Shown: positions 1 to 10,555, counted from the first letter of the stretch. The stretch: DNA of 64,000 nt from Hanleya hanleyi (GCA_036873755.1 JAVTVY010051708.1:214241-278240), one strand, 5' to 3'. The notes: generated by a model not told the origin, from the letters alone. Translations and numbers: made by a program.

Positions 1-2
1 CC

Positions 3-1025
3 CAAAGACTCCATCTTAGGGTGAACGGTCACAGAAAATCCGTTAGGAAAAAGCAATTGCTTATAGGTAGGCATTTTTCTGGACCCGACCACGGCTGGGA
101 TAACTTTAGTATTCAGATCATAGACGTCGTCTATCCATCTACTAAGGATTCCCCTTTTGGATTTGAGAGAAAAATCCGAGAGCGGGAATTATTCTGGATG
201 CTAGAACTTGGGTCAGTGTTTCCGTTTGGTTTAAATGATAATGTCAGTGGGTTCGGCAATGCTATAAACCGCCGTTCAAATATATCCAACATTACCCAAC
301 TATTTAACCCCCATCAACGGAGACATCGCAGCCATGGTTGGCGAAAGTTTAATAATTCGATGATTCACGATCATATCACTTTAAATTACTTAGTGGGTTT
401 AACTAACACAACCAATAGTATACATAGCTTACGTACAGTTCTGTATGCGTTACCTCTGAGAGCTTTAGATCAAACAGCCAGGGATATACAACAATCTGCG
501 TCTTCAGGAAATATAATACCATCAAAAATCATTAAAGTATGTCAAGATATAGCGTATTTTCGGTTGTATCGTCCAGTGAACATAATCGAAACATCTCAAG
601 ATCGGCTTTTCTTGAAACTCAACTACTTAGATAAAGGACTGGACATCATTAATTTACCTCGAATCCTGAATGATCCAGAGGTACGCAACGCTGTACCAAA
701 CTATTTTAAGTTCACAGAACCTCCTTGCATTTCATATAAGTACACTAAATCTATAGCCACCAAAATATTCAATTACTCCAATGCTGTCCAGGAGTTTGAC
801 TGGAACTTATACACGTCAGGAGGCTATAGTTGTGATTGTGAATCGTCGAACTTTATCTATACACCATGCAAACATATTGTGACTGGTGACCTTGATGTGG
901 TGAGTGATAAGGATCTGAAATTACTCCTGATGAAAGGACCTAAATATAGAGAGCCAAGAAGAATAAATCTGCAGGCCGACCAGAAGATAGTCCTGTCTGC
1001 ATTGGAACAGTACGTTATTGATTGA
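3..1025 (+). CDS. PLE: GIY-YIG endonuclease C-terminal part plus CxC linker
   Basis: The frame is open from the window edge, so the true start is outside; the GTG at 21 has no special status. Near the start 'RVNGHRKSV' fits the middle of a GIY-YIG nuclease, and 'RERELFWMLELGSVFPFGLN' (about nt 176-235) fits its C-terminal helix and PLE-type end; the GIY and YIG strands themselves are off-window. At about nt 820-885 the stretch GGYSCDC...TPCKH contains the CxC motif that links nuclease and RT in Naiads. The region in between is basic and unrecognised. A TGA at 1023-1025 ends this part, but the same frame stays open on its far side, so it is either a single nonsense mutation or a recoded codon. 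Confidence 0.7.
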   Translation, partial: QRLHLRVNGHRKSVRKKQLLIGRHFSGPDHGWDNFSIQIIDVVYPSTKDSPFGFERKIRERELFWMLELGSVFPFGLNDNVSGFGNAINRRSNISNITQLFNPHQRRHRSHGWRKFNNSMIHDHITLNYLVGLTNTTNSIHSLRTVLYALPLRALDQTARDIQQSASSGNIIPSKIIKVCQDIAYFRLYRPVNIIETSQDRLFLKLNYLDKGLDIINLPRILNDPEVRNAVPNYFKFTEPPCISYKYTKSIATKIFNYSNAVQEFDWNLYTSGGYSCDCESSNFIYTPCKHIVTGDLDVVSDKDLKLLLMKGPKYREPRRINLQADQKIVLSALEQYVID

Positions 1026-2522
1026 TCTAAGCGAGAAAAAGTTGAACCTACAGTACTCGCTGATTGGCTGGACCTCACCAAGAGCAAGGTCGTTGAAACA
1101 ATCCGCCATATTGACAGAAGTACTCTTCCCCAAGCAAAACCAGTACTGAGAAACCTCAATTCGCAAGAAGTTCTAGCAAATCTCCAGAGTAAATTCGTCA
1201 TAGTCCCAGCAGACAAAGCTCCGAATAATATAATATTCATATGTAAATATTACTATTACCAGGTGCTGGTTAAAGAATTGAGTGTAGACATACCTTCATC
1301 AAATACGTCTACTTACTCCCAAACTGCATTTACTCTGGAAGATTTATTTAACAATCACAAAAAGTTTCTCAGGGAAAGAGGTATTTGTCTTCCAACCAAT
1401 CATAACGACATACCAAAAATATACTGGACTCCCAAAATGCATAAATCACCATACAAAGCTAGATTCATAGCTGGTTCTAGAAGCTGCACCACCAAGCTTC
1501 TTTCAACCCTATTGACGAGGGCCCTTCAGGAGGTAAAAGCATTTTGGGAAAGGTATTGCGCCATTATTTCTAAGAACTCTGGCGTTGAATGTATGTGGAT
1601 ATTGAAAAACTCAAAATGTCTTACGGAAGAACTTGATGCTAAAGGTCACATACCGTACAGACATGTATCCACATGGGATTTCTCGACTCTCTATACTACA
1701 ATCCCTCATCAGGACCTTATTGACTGTCTAAGTTCATTAATAGTATCTGTGTTCAAGAAAACTGATCGTAGATATATTAATGTCGGAAGCCATAAAGCAT
1801 TCTTTAGCTCGACTACATACAAGAGATATCATTCATGGGATGTTTCTTTGTTTATAGAGTTGCTTGAATTTCTCATTAAAAATATCTATGTGAAATTTGG
1901 CAACACAATATATCAGCAGCATATAGGTATTCCAATGGGTACTAATTGTGCACCCCTGTTGGCTGACCTGTATCTGTTCTCTTATGAATATGACTATATG
2001 CAGGCGCTTTCAAAAACCGATCCATTCAAAGCCCGTTCCTTCTCATTCACCAAACGCTATATAGACGATCTTCTCGCTGTGGATAATCGCTATATAAATG
2101 ACGCAGTGAAGGATATATATCCACCTTCACTGGATTTGAAGGAAACTACAGATAGCCCTACAGGCACATCTTATTTAGATCTCTATCTCTATAAAAATGA
2201 AGCGGGCATTCTCTCTCGTCGACTTTATGACAAAAGAGATGATTACAATTTCGACATCGTAAACTATCCCTTTCTGGACAGTAATATTCCAGTGGGACCT
2301 GCATATGGCGTATACATATCTCGCTTAGTAGCATTTGCTAGATCCTGTGTTAAATGTGGCGATTTTAATCAACGTCACAAAACATTGGTACAGAAACTTA
2401 AAAAACAGGGCTATTCCACCAAGCGCCTACACTCAAAGTTTCTCAAATTTGGCGATACATATCGCATGCTGATAGCAAAATACGAACGTAGCGTGCAAGA
2501 TCTATGGCGCTACGTTTCGTAA
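1026..2522 (+). CDS. PLE reverse transcriptase
   Basis: Same frame as the upstream part. Methionine does not occur until well inside, so this is a continuation and not a separate gene. Visible RT blocks: PKIYWTPKMHKSPYKARFI (finger motif of PLE/telomerase-type RTs), DFSTLYTTIPHQDL (motif A region), HIGIPMGTNCAPLLADLYLF (motif B) and YIDD at nt 2058-2069 (motif C catalytic aspartates), then a thumb with SYLDLYLYKNEAG. No other stop or frameshift is seen over 1.5 kb, so the copy is young. Stop TAA at 2520-2522. The RT would prime reverse transcription at the cut made by the linked endonuclease. Confidence 0.85.
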   Translation, partial: SKREKVEPTVLADWLDLTKSKVVETIRHIDRSTLPQAKPVLRNLNSQEVLANLQSKFVIVPADKAPNNIIFICKYYYYQVLVKELSVDIPSSNTSTYSQTAFTLEDLFNNHKKFLRERGICLPTNHNDIPKIYWTPKMHKSPYKARFIAGSRSCTTKLLSTLLTRALQEVKAFWERYCAIISKNSGVECMWILKNSKCLTEELDAKGHIPYRHVSTWDFSTLYTTIPHQDLIDCLSSLIVSVFKKTDRRYINVGSHKAFFSSTTYKRYHSWDVSLFIELLEFLIKNIYVKFGNTIYQQHIGIPMGTNCAPLLADLYLFSYEYDYMQALSKTDPFKARSFSFTKRYIDDLLAVDNRYINDAVKDIYPPSLDLKETTDSPTGTSYLDLYLYKNEAGILSRRLYDKRDDYNFDIVNYPFLDSNIPVGPAYGVYISRLVAFARSCVKCGDFNQRHKTLVQKLKKQGYSTKRLHSKFLKFGDTYRMLIAKYERSVQDLWRYVS

Positions 2523-2859
2523 CTTGTGTCTAATTCCGCTTAACCCGGGGCTAGGGGCCGTATGAACCCATGTACTTCAAGATCCTCATGGTACTCCTAT
2601 GAACAGGCACAATCAAAGCGTGGCTGACATACATCATTCTTTAGATGACGACTTTACAACGAATTATGGGTTAAGAATACTGATCAGCGATACCGATTTG
2701 ATATTTTTGGAACATCATGATGTCTTGCCGGCATCATTGAAAACTGTTGACCGCTTCTCTCTTGCAGGAAACAAGCCTATGTTTATGTATACTATGATTG
2801 TCTTTTTGAATTTGGTGCTAATACTGCTAATACTGTTATATGGAAAATGGAATAGGTCT

Positions 2860-3003
2860 TTGGATTATGGACGCGGATATTCTCTAATGGACGACGGCCG
2901 GATTATGAATGACGGACTAGACGCTTGTAATTTGGATTATGGACGCGGATATTCTCTAATGGACGACGGCTGAATTATGGATGACGGACTAAACGCTTGT
3001 AAT
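2860..3003 (+). repeat. 72-bp tandem duplication in the PLE 3' region
   Basis: Two copies start at 2860 and 2932; each runs from TTGGATTATGGACGCGG to GACGCTTGTAAT with few changes. The unit ends with GGACGACGGC, the block that also occurs alone at about 9150 and 28975, which suggests it is the 3' terminus of the element. Confidence 0.75.
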
Positions 3004-3009
3004 CCTTTT

Positions 3010-3976
3010 TATTCCACGTTTAAGATGTTGCTCAAACAGCCGACAGATTTTGATACAAACTTCAACAGTTGATACTGTATATTAAATTGTATAGTAATCA
3101 CTGTCTTTCAGCGTTTAAGATCTTGCTCAAAGAGTAGACGGTTTTAGATACAAATTTCATCAGTTGATATGATATATTGACCATACATTGTGTATTATTC
3201 TCTGTCACTCTGCGATTAAGATTTTGCTGAAACAGTAGACAGTTATAGATAAAAACTTCACCAGGTAATACCGTACATTGGCCATACAGTGTGCACTACT
3301 CTCTGTCATTCGGCGCTTGAGATCTTGCTCAAACACTAGACAGTTTTAGATACAAAGTTGATCAGCTGATACCGCACATTGACCATACATTGTGTACTAC
3401 ACTTTACCAATCTGTGCCTAAGATCTTGCTCAAACAGTAGATAGTTTTGGATACACACTTCATCAGTTGATACCGTACACTGACCATACATTGTGTATTA
3501 CTTTCTATCACTCACGCTTAGGATCTTGCTCAAACACTACACACTTTTGGAGACAATCTTGATCAGTTGATACCGTAAATTGACCATACATTGTGTACTA
3601 CTCTCTGTCACTCTGCGTTTAAGATGTCGCTCAAACTGCAAGGAGCTTTAGACATAAACGTTATCAGTTGATACCGTACATTGACCATACAATGTGTATC
3701 ACGCTGTCACTCTGCGCTTGAGATCTTGCTCGAACACTAGATAGGTTTCGATACAAACTTCATCAGTTGATACCGTACATTGCCCATGCATTGTGTATTA
3801 GTCTGTCATTCTATGCTTGGGGCCTTGCTCAAACAGTGGACAGCTATAGATAAAAACTTCCTCAATTGATACCGTACATTGACCATACAGTTTGTATTAC
3901 TCTGTCATTCTACCCTTCATACCTTCCTCAAACAACAGACAGTTTTAGATAAAAACTTCATCAGTTGATATCGTAC
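3010..3976 (+). repeat. ~100-bp satellite array, left block
   Basis: About ten degenerate units. The word GATCTTGCTCAAA recurs at 3119, 3220, 3321, 3422, 3522, 3623, 3722 and on, a period of 99-101 bp. Each unit also holds CAGTTGATACCGTACATTG and CCATACATTGTGTATTA. The array begins right after the PLE 3' end and is broken at 3977 by a LINE insertion; it resumes at 7063. Confidence 0.9.
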
Positions 3977-3992
3977 ATTTTACAGGTTAGTT
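3977..3992 (+). repeat. Target-site duplication, left copy
   Basis: ATTTTACAGGTTAGTT is present here and again at 7047-7062. The two copies are the inner edges of the split satellite, as expected for a duplication made by target-primed insertion. Confidence 0.7.
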
Positions 3993-4104
3993 ATTATTCT
4001 TGCATTTACCAGGTTTTCTCATGTTAAGGCGTTTACTCCACCAGGCGTCCATCAGGCTCATCCTTTACCATCAGATGAGTTGTTTGAGCTGATCTGTCAT
4101 CACA

Positions 4105-4175
4105 GCTTCCGGGGCCGTGTGGATACTTCATAGTCTCCACATTAACAGCTGCAATAAAAGCGCGGTTGAGATACT
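4105..4175 (+). repeat. Fragment with the PLE 3' box
   Basis: GGGGCCGTGTGG followed after about 30 bases by CAATAAAAGCGCGGTTGAGA. The same pair occurs after the PLE stop codon (about 2550-2625), at about 30515-30580 and at about 36810-36880. It is on the strand opposite to the LINE that surrounds it. Confidence 0.45.
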
Positions 4176-5085
4176 AAGGCTGCGTCCGAGATTCCTCCGT
4201 GTTCTCGGGTCTGAATGTTGGGTGTCGAAAACAAATTCTTTCCTGTAGAGTCATATGCTTGCTTTTAGTCGCCAGTGTCGTTTGTCTGTTTTTAATTTTT
4301 AAAAGTGGCGCTTTCAATTTGATAAAATTATGCGCGCCAGATCGTTGCATTGAGTTTAATGTACAATATAAATATTGATTTAAAATATCCTACTATACGG
4401 AATTGTAATGATTAAAAACGTGTAGAAAAAAAACCTCCAAAGGCGTTATGTAATGGCATGACGAGGCTATAGACATAAAAGGAAGGGTATATACATATAT
4501 ATATACGGACCAATAAACTTAATTTAATAATAATAAATCCCAACGACCCTATCTATAAAAAATATAAAACTGAGTTAGAAAGGCCAATATAGTACATGCA
4601 TATTTTGTTTAAACTAAAAATAAACTCATCATATAAATTCAGATATGAGTAGGTGGTGAATAAAAACGAGATTTGATCTAATATCTATACTCATCCTGAT
4701 GAACACCGTGAATGAGGACCTCACATGGTATCCTCAGACACCAATGTCCAACCAGAACAAGTAAAGACATCATTTAAAACAAAGATCTTTAATAGAGCAG
4801 AAATATTATTATAATTTCTTAACCACAAATAAGAAAATATATATTAAATTATTCTAGAATTTTATTATTCATCAACTTGTAATATGCATGTACTATTAAT
4901 TAACCAATATAATTATCAATAATTCCACAGGGTGGAAGGGGAGATAACAAATGTAATGTTAACTACCCTAGACTAGATAGGGAAATGTATAACAGAATAA
5001 TAAATCACTATATATAAAAATCTGCGTGTGCGCAGCATAGACCTATAAATAACCACAAAAACTTTATCGCGGTTTTTTTGAGGCT

Positions 5086-6396
5086 TTAAGATGGATTCCA
5101 TGGTATGATTGTATACACCGGCACAAATAAGTTCATTAAAAAATTGAGTCTCTGATTATTAAATCGTCTACATGAAAATAAATAATGACTGATGCTTTCT
5201 TCTACATCGCACGCATCACACACTCCAGTGGGATGTACCTTACATCTATAAAGATAAGAATTCAAGGGAATATGCCCGACAAGAAGTCTAAAAACAAGTA
5301 TTTCAGCCTGGCGATTTGGTAATTTCAAAGAGGCGCTTGTAATTGAAGGCAGGAATTGGTAGTAAAAACGCCCCTTCTCTGAATTATCCCAGCATTCCTG
5401 ACACTTAGAATTAAAATGAGGATATAAACAAGCCATGGCTTCATTAATTGTTAATCCCATATGTATATTGATATCCGGAAGTGCGGATGCGTGCTTAGCA
5501 AGAAAGTCCGCAAGCTCATTCTCATATAGACCAGAATGGCCCGGGACCCAGTCGAAATAAATTATTATATTTTCACAATACATTGTAGAGACTAAATATA
5601 ATATTTCATATAAAAGACTTGAAGACCGGCCCCAAGAGAAATTGAGCATTGCTTGTAAAGAGCTAAAAGAGTCTGTAAAAATTACAGCTCTAGATATTCT
5701 AGCATCTCTAAGAAAATTGAGTGACATTAAAATAGCTGTCAGCTCTGCTGTATATACACTCACATGATCATCAATTCTGAAAGATTCAGAATATTTTAAC
5801 TCCGGTATACAAAACGCAGCACCCACCCTGTCAGTATCTGGATACTTGGAGGCATCTGTAAACACTTGCAAATATTCACTCCAGTTAGATTTAATATATT
5901 CTTTTGTATATCCAGTATAAATATTGGGTGGGTCAGATTTTTTAATTTGTGTATGTAATCCCATAAATATATGTGGTGTAGACAACAGCCAGGGTGGGTA
6001 TCTCTGCACAAAATAATTTTGAATAGAGAAAACATCAGCATTTGTTTCCTCATACAAGATGTTTACTCTACTATTAAATGGATAGTAACGTTTAACGTTA
6101 CTATTCAAAAATAAACCATCATACCATGAAGGTTCTAGAATATCACTAGCAGAATTATTTATGGACTGTTTAATTTTCATAAAATACTTGAGGGTTCTTA
6201 TCTGTCTTCTAATGGAGAGTGGTATTTCCGCACAAGCAACCTGTAAAGCATGCAAGGGCGTTGAACCTCGAAGTATAAATCTAATTTGTTTTAATCTAAT
6301 TTGTTTTTCAATGTCGTATGCCTCGCAACAATAATCTAAGCAGGATCTTATTAAACTCCTGTACATCATTAATAACGTATTTTTGTCAGCACCCAA
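5086..6396 (-). pseudogene. LINE RT thumb, RNase H and C-terminal knuckle
   Basis: GADKNTLLMMYRSLIRSCLD is the RT thumb start. The RNase H domain shows all four acidic positions: FTDASK, AELTAI, FTDSFSSLQAM and GHSGLYENELAD. Near the end CDACDVEESISHYLFSC is the Cx2Cx7Hx4C knuckle typical of these LINEs. The frame is intact for 436 codons. It is separated from the upstream RT by one frameshift, so the copy is probably dead but fairly recent. Confidence 0.75.
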
Positions 6397-6983
6397 CTAT
6401 GCGAAGATACACAACGTATAAGATTGAGAGCTTTCTGGCACTTCTTAATTAATATATCAATATGTGCTTGCCATATTAGACATTTATCAAATGTAACCTC
6501 CAAATATTTAAATGAATCAGAACATTTTAACCTGGCACCATTGTAAACCAGTACAAGTGGTTCAGGCAATTTTTTTGTAAAAAGAACAGCCTCAGATTTA
6601 ATGAGAGAAAACGTAAAACCCCATGTTTTCCCCCATTTCAATATATCATCTAGAGCCTGTTGAATTTTTTCAACGCATAAGTTGAAATTTCGATGAGAAA
6701 ACCATATAGCTTTATCATCAGCAAACAAGGAGCACTTAACTTTATTATCAAGACAGTCTGGTAGGTCATTTATAGCGATATTAAATAAGGTAGGTGAAAA
6801 AACACTTCCTTGGGGGTGATGTATCTTGTTCAATACGAACTTGAATGCGTCGGTTGGATAGGAAGCCCTTAATCCAACGTCGTCAAGTTTTCCCACCTCT
6901 TTTATATCGCTCCAATGTATTACCTTTATATTGTAGAATTCTGTTGGTGGACTGTTAGTTCCCGATGCACGCCCTCTGTACAT
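6369..6983 (-). pseudogene. LINE RT fragment, motifs B to C
   Basis: PQGSVFSPTLFNIAINDLPD is RT motif B, and CSLFADDKAIW is motif C with the catalytic aspartates; GFTFSLIKSEAVLF follows as expected. Fingers and motif A are missing. The first ~55 codons (RGRASGTNSPPTEF...) are not RT but belong to an unrelated repeat shared with about 30250-30310. The frame ends near 6369, where the protein continues in another frame, so there is one frameshift around 6370-6396. Confidence 0.75.
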
Positions 6984-7062
6984 GTCACCGGAGAAATATA
7001 TCTAGGTTTATTGTTTCGGTGGGAAATTTAAACCGTACGACGTCGAATTTTACAGGTTAGTT

Positions 7063-7436
7063 TTTCTCTGCGCTTAAGATCTTGCTCAAACAGTAGACAG
7101 CTTCAGATACAAAATTCATCAGTTGATACCGTACATTGACTTTACTTTCTATATTACTCTATCATTCTACGCTTGAGATATTGCTCGAACACTGGATAGT
7201 TTTAGATAAAAACTTTATCAGTTGATACCGTACATTGACCATACATAGTGTATTACTCTATCATTCTGCGTTTGAGACCTTGTTCGAACACTGGATAGTT
7301 TTAGATAGAAACTTCATTAGTTGATACCGTACATCGCCCATACATTGTGTATTACTCCCTGTCGTTCTACGCCTAAAATCTTGCTCAAACATTAGGCAGT
7401 TTTAGATACAAACTGGATCAGTTGAAACCTTTGTTA
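7063..7436 (+). repeat. ~100-bp satellite array, right block
   Basis: About four units of the same ~100-bp satellite, with anchors at 7078, 7177, 7275 and 7375. Sequence and orientation match the block ending at 3976, so the two were one array before the insertion between them. Confidence 0.9.
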
Positions 7437-7445
7437 TACGAATAT

Positions 7446-7476
7446 CACTAATAATAAAAATAATAATAATAATAAT
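7446..7476 (+). repeat. (AAT)n microsatellite
   Basis: AATAATAATAATAATAA run just beyond the right satellite block. Confidence 0.9.
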
Positions 7477-7589
7477 GAACTTTCTTTACCCTCGTTTAGC
7501 TAAACGCCAATCTTCCACTGGGCCGAGCACATTCATACACAGATATGTATTTCACAATCATACATCTGGTTTTTCGCTGTGAGGGGAGG

Positions 7590-7757
7590 GGGGGATGGGG
7601 GGGGGGAGCCGGAGTAACCGGAGGGAAACCCACGAGCACGGCCTGGGACCAGAAACCCAATCTCACATACGACCGATTCGACACCATGCGGAGTCGAACC
7701 CAGGCCGCACTGGTCGGAGAGTCGGAGATGTTAACCACTGGACTAACCGTGCTCTCA
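7590..7757 (-). mobile_element. tRNA-derived SINE
   Basis: Read on the minus strand from 7757, the sequence starts GAGCACGGTTAGTCCAGTGG and has an A box (TAGTCCAGTGG) and, some 50 bases on, a B box (GGTTCGACTCC), the internal RNA polymerase III promoter of tRNAs. The rest is a short body with GC-rich stretches. Its 5' end lies only ~15 bases downstream of the splice donor at 7771-7772 of the CEMIP-like gene, in the same orientation as the gene. Confidence 0.75.
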
Positions 7758-7772
7758 AAACCAAGGGATTAC

Positions 7773-7848
7773 CTATTATTCCATGTTGTCCCATATGATA
7801 GAATTCAGCTCCTTCTATGTGGACATCCTTGAATCCAGTTCTGTGTAT
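7773..7848 (-). CDS. CEMIP-like: CEMIP-like gene, exon H (last exon seen)
   Basis: A 76-nt exon: acceptor ...GTTCCAG at 7849-7850, donor GTAATC starting at 7772. It encodes IHRTGFKDVHIEGAEFYHMG and QHGII, matching the family's HIEGxEFxHMGQ block at the start of the parallel beta-helix (PbH1) region. It enters in phase 0, matching the end of exon G, and leaves in phase 1. The next exon, expected to read on towards a histidine-rich PbH1 motif, is not found between here and base 1. Confidence 0.8.
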
Positions 7849-8484
7849 CTGGAACGGCAATGTATTAGATACTTCTTTTATTGTGTTCTTCAGTCTGTTT
7901 GAAGGCAGTACATGTGTTATCGGAATCATGCATTTTCAAATGAGTACCGACATCATGGACAACGATATCATAAATAAACTCTACAATGATTGACTCAAGC
8001 TGCAAACGATTATCCTCTTGTTTTGCAAACTGTTAGGAGATGAACTTGCTCGGAGATCGTGAAGAACCATGATTGTCCCCAAAATACATGGATATGAAAG
8101 GTATAATACAAATAGCAGATGATCACTCTTGAACCTTAGCAACCAAATAAGTGATCAGACACAAACACAAATTTATGAGACATTCACTGAAAAAAAGGTT
8201 ATGGAATATTCCATCACCATAGCAACGGTGGAATATTTCACAACATAGCAAGAAATATTCCATACCCAGTATGCATGCTACAAAATGAATTCAATGAATA
8301 TTCTGCTCGTGCAATAGGCGGGACATTTTCCATTACATGTCAAGGGTTTGTTCTATGTTGCATAGAATGATACCAGGTTCGCATCTCGAAAATTGTGAAA
8401 TGATAATAATTGGTGTTAAATTAGTAGTGCTATAGTAAGAAAATCAACCACACGGCAAGCTAGTAGAATACTTAAACACGGTAC

Positions 8485-8657
8485 CTTCAATTGCCCCCCA
8501 AAGCTATCGAACGAATATTCGCTACAATTGGCGCTGCCAGGGGGGCAGGATTCTTGCATCTCTCCCTCTATGAGGATATTTCGGGTGAGCAAAGCCACTT
8601 CTCCTCGCATGTCAACACCGTCGGTTATCTCACCCCAATGTTCATACTGGGCTTCCA
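8485..8657 (-). CDS. CEMIP-like: CEMIP-like gene, exon G
   Basis: A 173-nt exon behind a pyrimidine-rich acceptor (CATTCCTTTCTTGTAG) with donor GTACCG. It encodes EAQYEHWGEITDGVDMRGEV, ALLTRNILIEGEM and YSFDSFGGQLK. GVDMR.EV.LL.RNI and FD.FGG are highly conserved in CEMIP, TMEM2 and the related fibrocystin-L. Enters in phase 1, as exon F requires, and leaves in phase 0. A closer AG (CCCAG) would give a shorter exon in phase 0, which would not fit exon F. Confidence 0.85.
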
Positions 8658-9119
8658 CTACAAGAAAGGAATGACATATATCAACTAGTCGATTAAGGAT
8701 ATCAATTCAGATCAATATTGTAACAATGGCTTTTGAAAAAGCTACTCGTTGGAAAGGAGGAATAAATCCATCCAATCGATATTATAATAGTCTTGATAGA
8801 ACATAGCTCAGAAGTATCTTTCCTGGGGGCAGTAAATCAACCAAAAGTCGCGAATCTCTGCATTTTATTTCGGAATGTGTCACTAACTACTCGGTATCGG
8901 ATAATCCATATCGAAACAAGGAAAAAACGGCATTCTCCACCCACACTGGATTGAAGATGTAGAAAAACCAACCAGATAAACTGATCTCAAATCTAACCTC
9001 TGATGATGGTCGAGAAATATATAATACAAATAAAATATTAGAACAAAAATCATAATATAGTAACTTTATTATAAACAAAACGATGCCCATGAAGGCATGA
9101 TAATGCTGCCATATGGAAT

Positions 9120-9190
9120 ATGGAATATTTTTCGTATATTCTTCAATGGACGACGGCTGAAAAATGAATGACGGACCAGATGCTTATAAT
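9120..9190 (+). repeat. PLE 3'-tail fragment
   Basis: TATTCTTCAATGGACGACGG followed by a stretch ending GACGGACCAGATGCTT matches the PLE 3' terminal block at 2880-3000. Confidence 0.55.
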
Positions 9191-9249
9191 TCTAACTTTT
9201 GAAATAATGTTAAATTGAATAGATTATCAAATGATCAAGGTGACACATT

Positions 9250-10494
9250 AGAAGGTTGTCTTACCTATACTTAGATATAAGTACCGCCATAAACATGGAA
9301 CATTATGGAAGCCTGAGTTTGGAGGGCTTTACCGTTGCGTTTTATAAAGTGTTTTGGAAGACTTTTATGTTCTGCGAGCAGCAAATGGGAGTTTTTGAAA
9401 AAGTTGAATTATACTTAGTTCAGAGACAATGTGCCATTACCTGTCTGCTAAAACAAATAAACCAGACATGTTCTGAAGAACTGGCATCCGATTACGCTGT
9501 TATTTAAATAATAACTATTTATTTCGGCATGCATCGCCAACAGATTAAAATCAGTCCTAGACATTCTTATCCATGTGGACCAGAAGGGTTCATCCGAGGC
9601 AGGCATATTGAAGAAAATTAAAATACTATCTTAAGTTTGAACCAAGGAGCGCGATATACCAGCACTACTCGTCTTTAAACTTTGAGAAGACTTTTGATTC
9701 AATCTCATGGGACTTCATGAATGAAGTAATTAAATCCTTCAATTTCGGTAAATCTCTCCAGGGATGGATAAAGCTATTTTAACTTTACATTGAGACATGT
9801 ATTATACATAATGGAAACATACATAACGCTATGGGGGGGGGGGACCCCATCTCGCCAGAAAAAATCAATATTCAGATGATACTCAGTCTTCGATAGAGGC
9901 GTTAAAATGTTTATCGGAATTTTAGAAGTACTTTGCCTAGACTAACGATGGCAATATGACTAGGTGTGTTTTCTGGATGAAATATGAGATTATGCCTAGA
10001 GATGAAGTTAGATTGGGTTATATTAGATAAATTCTACACTCTACAATTTTCTCTGGAACGCTAAAAAGGACAATATCAAAAGAACAGTAAACAATAGAAA
10101 TTACCAACATGGCGACCTTCGGATGGTAAACCTAGCTTCACTGCTCGATTCCCTCAAGATCTCGTAGATTCGAAGTCTAATATTTCAAAGCTCCAAATGG
10201 TAATTCCAGATCTGAAGAATGCTGATATATGTAACCTGGGAGCTGAATATCTAAAAGCCCTAATCAAAACGTAAAAACTCAAATGTGGCGAGACACTTTC
10301 GGAGCCTAGTATAGGCCCTCGGGGAAAACTAAAACCACCTCGGCGGTTGACATTTACAAAGAACCATTATGGTTCAACTACAGTTTAAAGATTTTCTCTT
10401 TTTTTTCATAATAACAGTCAAATTAGGCACATTCGAAACATATTGGATCCCGATGGAAAAATAACGAATTCAAAACGATGTAAAATTACAGGAA
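9250..10494 (+). pseudogene. L1-like LINE ORF2 relic, part 1
   Basis: Degenerate RT reading forward in shifting frames. SLEGFTVAFYKVFWKTF fits the L1/Tx1 motif before the RT fingers, ANRLKSVLDILIHVDQKGFI and GR fit RT motif 1, and FEKTFDSISWDFMNEVIKSF (about 9687-9745) fits motif A. Later NAKKDNIKRTVNNRNYQHGD (from about 10058) fits the post-RT region with HGDLRMVNLASL. It is riddled with stops and frameshifts. It breaks at 10495 at the end of a foldback element and continues at 16389. Confidence 0.75.
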
Positions 10495-10555
10495 CCTACG
10501 GTGGCTCATAGGTGACATTGACTTTTTTTTAATTATGTATTTTTTTTTTTTGCAT

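Larger units (their letters stand above)
1..3000 (+). mobile_element. Naiad-type Penelope-like retroelement, 5' end cut by the window
   Basis: One reading frame is open from base 3 to the stop at 2520-2522 except for a TGA at 1023-1025. The order is end of a GIY-YIG-like endonuclease, linker with a CxC motif, then reverse transcriptase. This N-terminal endonuclease order and the CxC linker are the published hallmarks of Naiad PLEs; canonical PLEs have the endonuclease at the C-terminus. The 3' noncoding part contains a 72-bp tandem duplication and then meets a ~100-bp satellite. Related 3' tails recur at about 36775-37090, 28945-29010 and 9120-9190, so the family is multicopy here. The element start lies left of base 1. 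Confidence 0.8.
3993..7046 (-). mobile_element. RNase H-bearing LINE (I/Nimb/Jockey-like), 5' truncated, inserted in satellite
   Basis: The insertion of 3.05 kb is bounded by the 16-bp duplication and carries, on the minus strand, the palm end of an RT, a thumb, an RNase H domain and a C-terminal cysteine/histidine knuckle. RNase H after RT narrows it to LINE clades such as I, Nimb, Jockey or R1; I cannot choose among them. The RT starts only at its motif B region (about 6820). Upstream, 6825-7046 matches a different repeat also present at about 30250-30310, so the copy is truncated or chimeric. The left 1 kb (3993-5085) would be 3' UTR and is AT-rich with no recognisable gene. Confidence 0.75.

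Noticed and set aside
2523..3000. SECIS element supporting recoding of the TGA at 1023
   Set aside because: An ATGA...AA...TGAT order can be found near 2645-2690, but the flanking bases do not pair, and the TGAT is not kept in the copy at 36890.
7545..7832. Plus-strand ORF of 95 codons
   Set aside because: It runs through the SINE and exon H on the opposite strand; it is a shadow.
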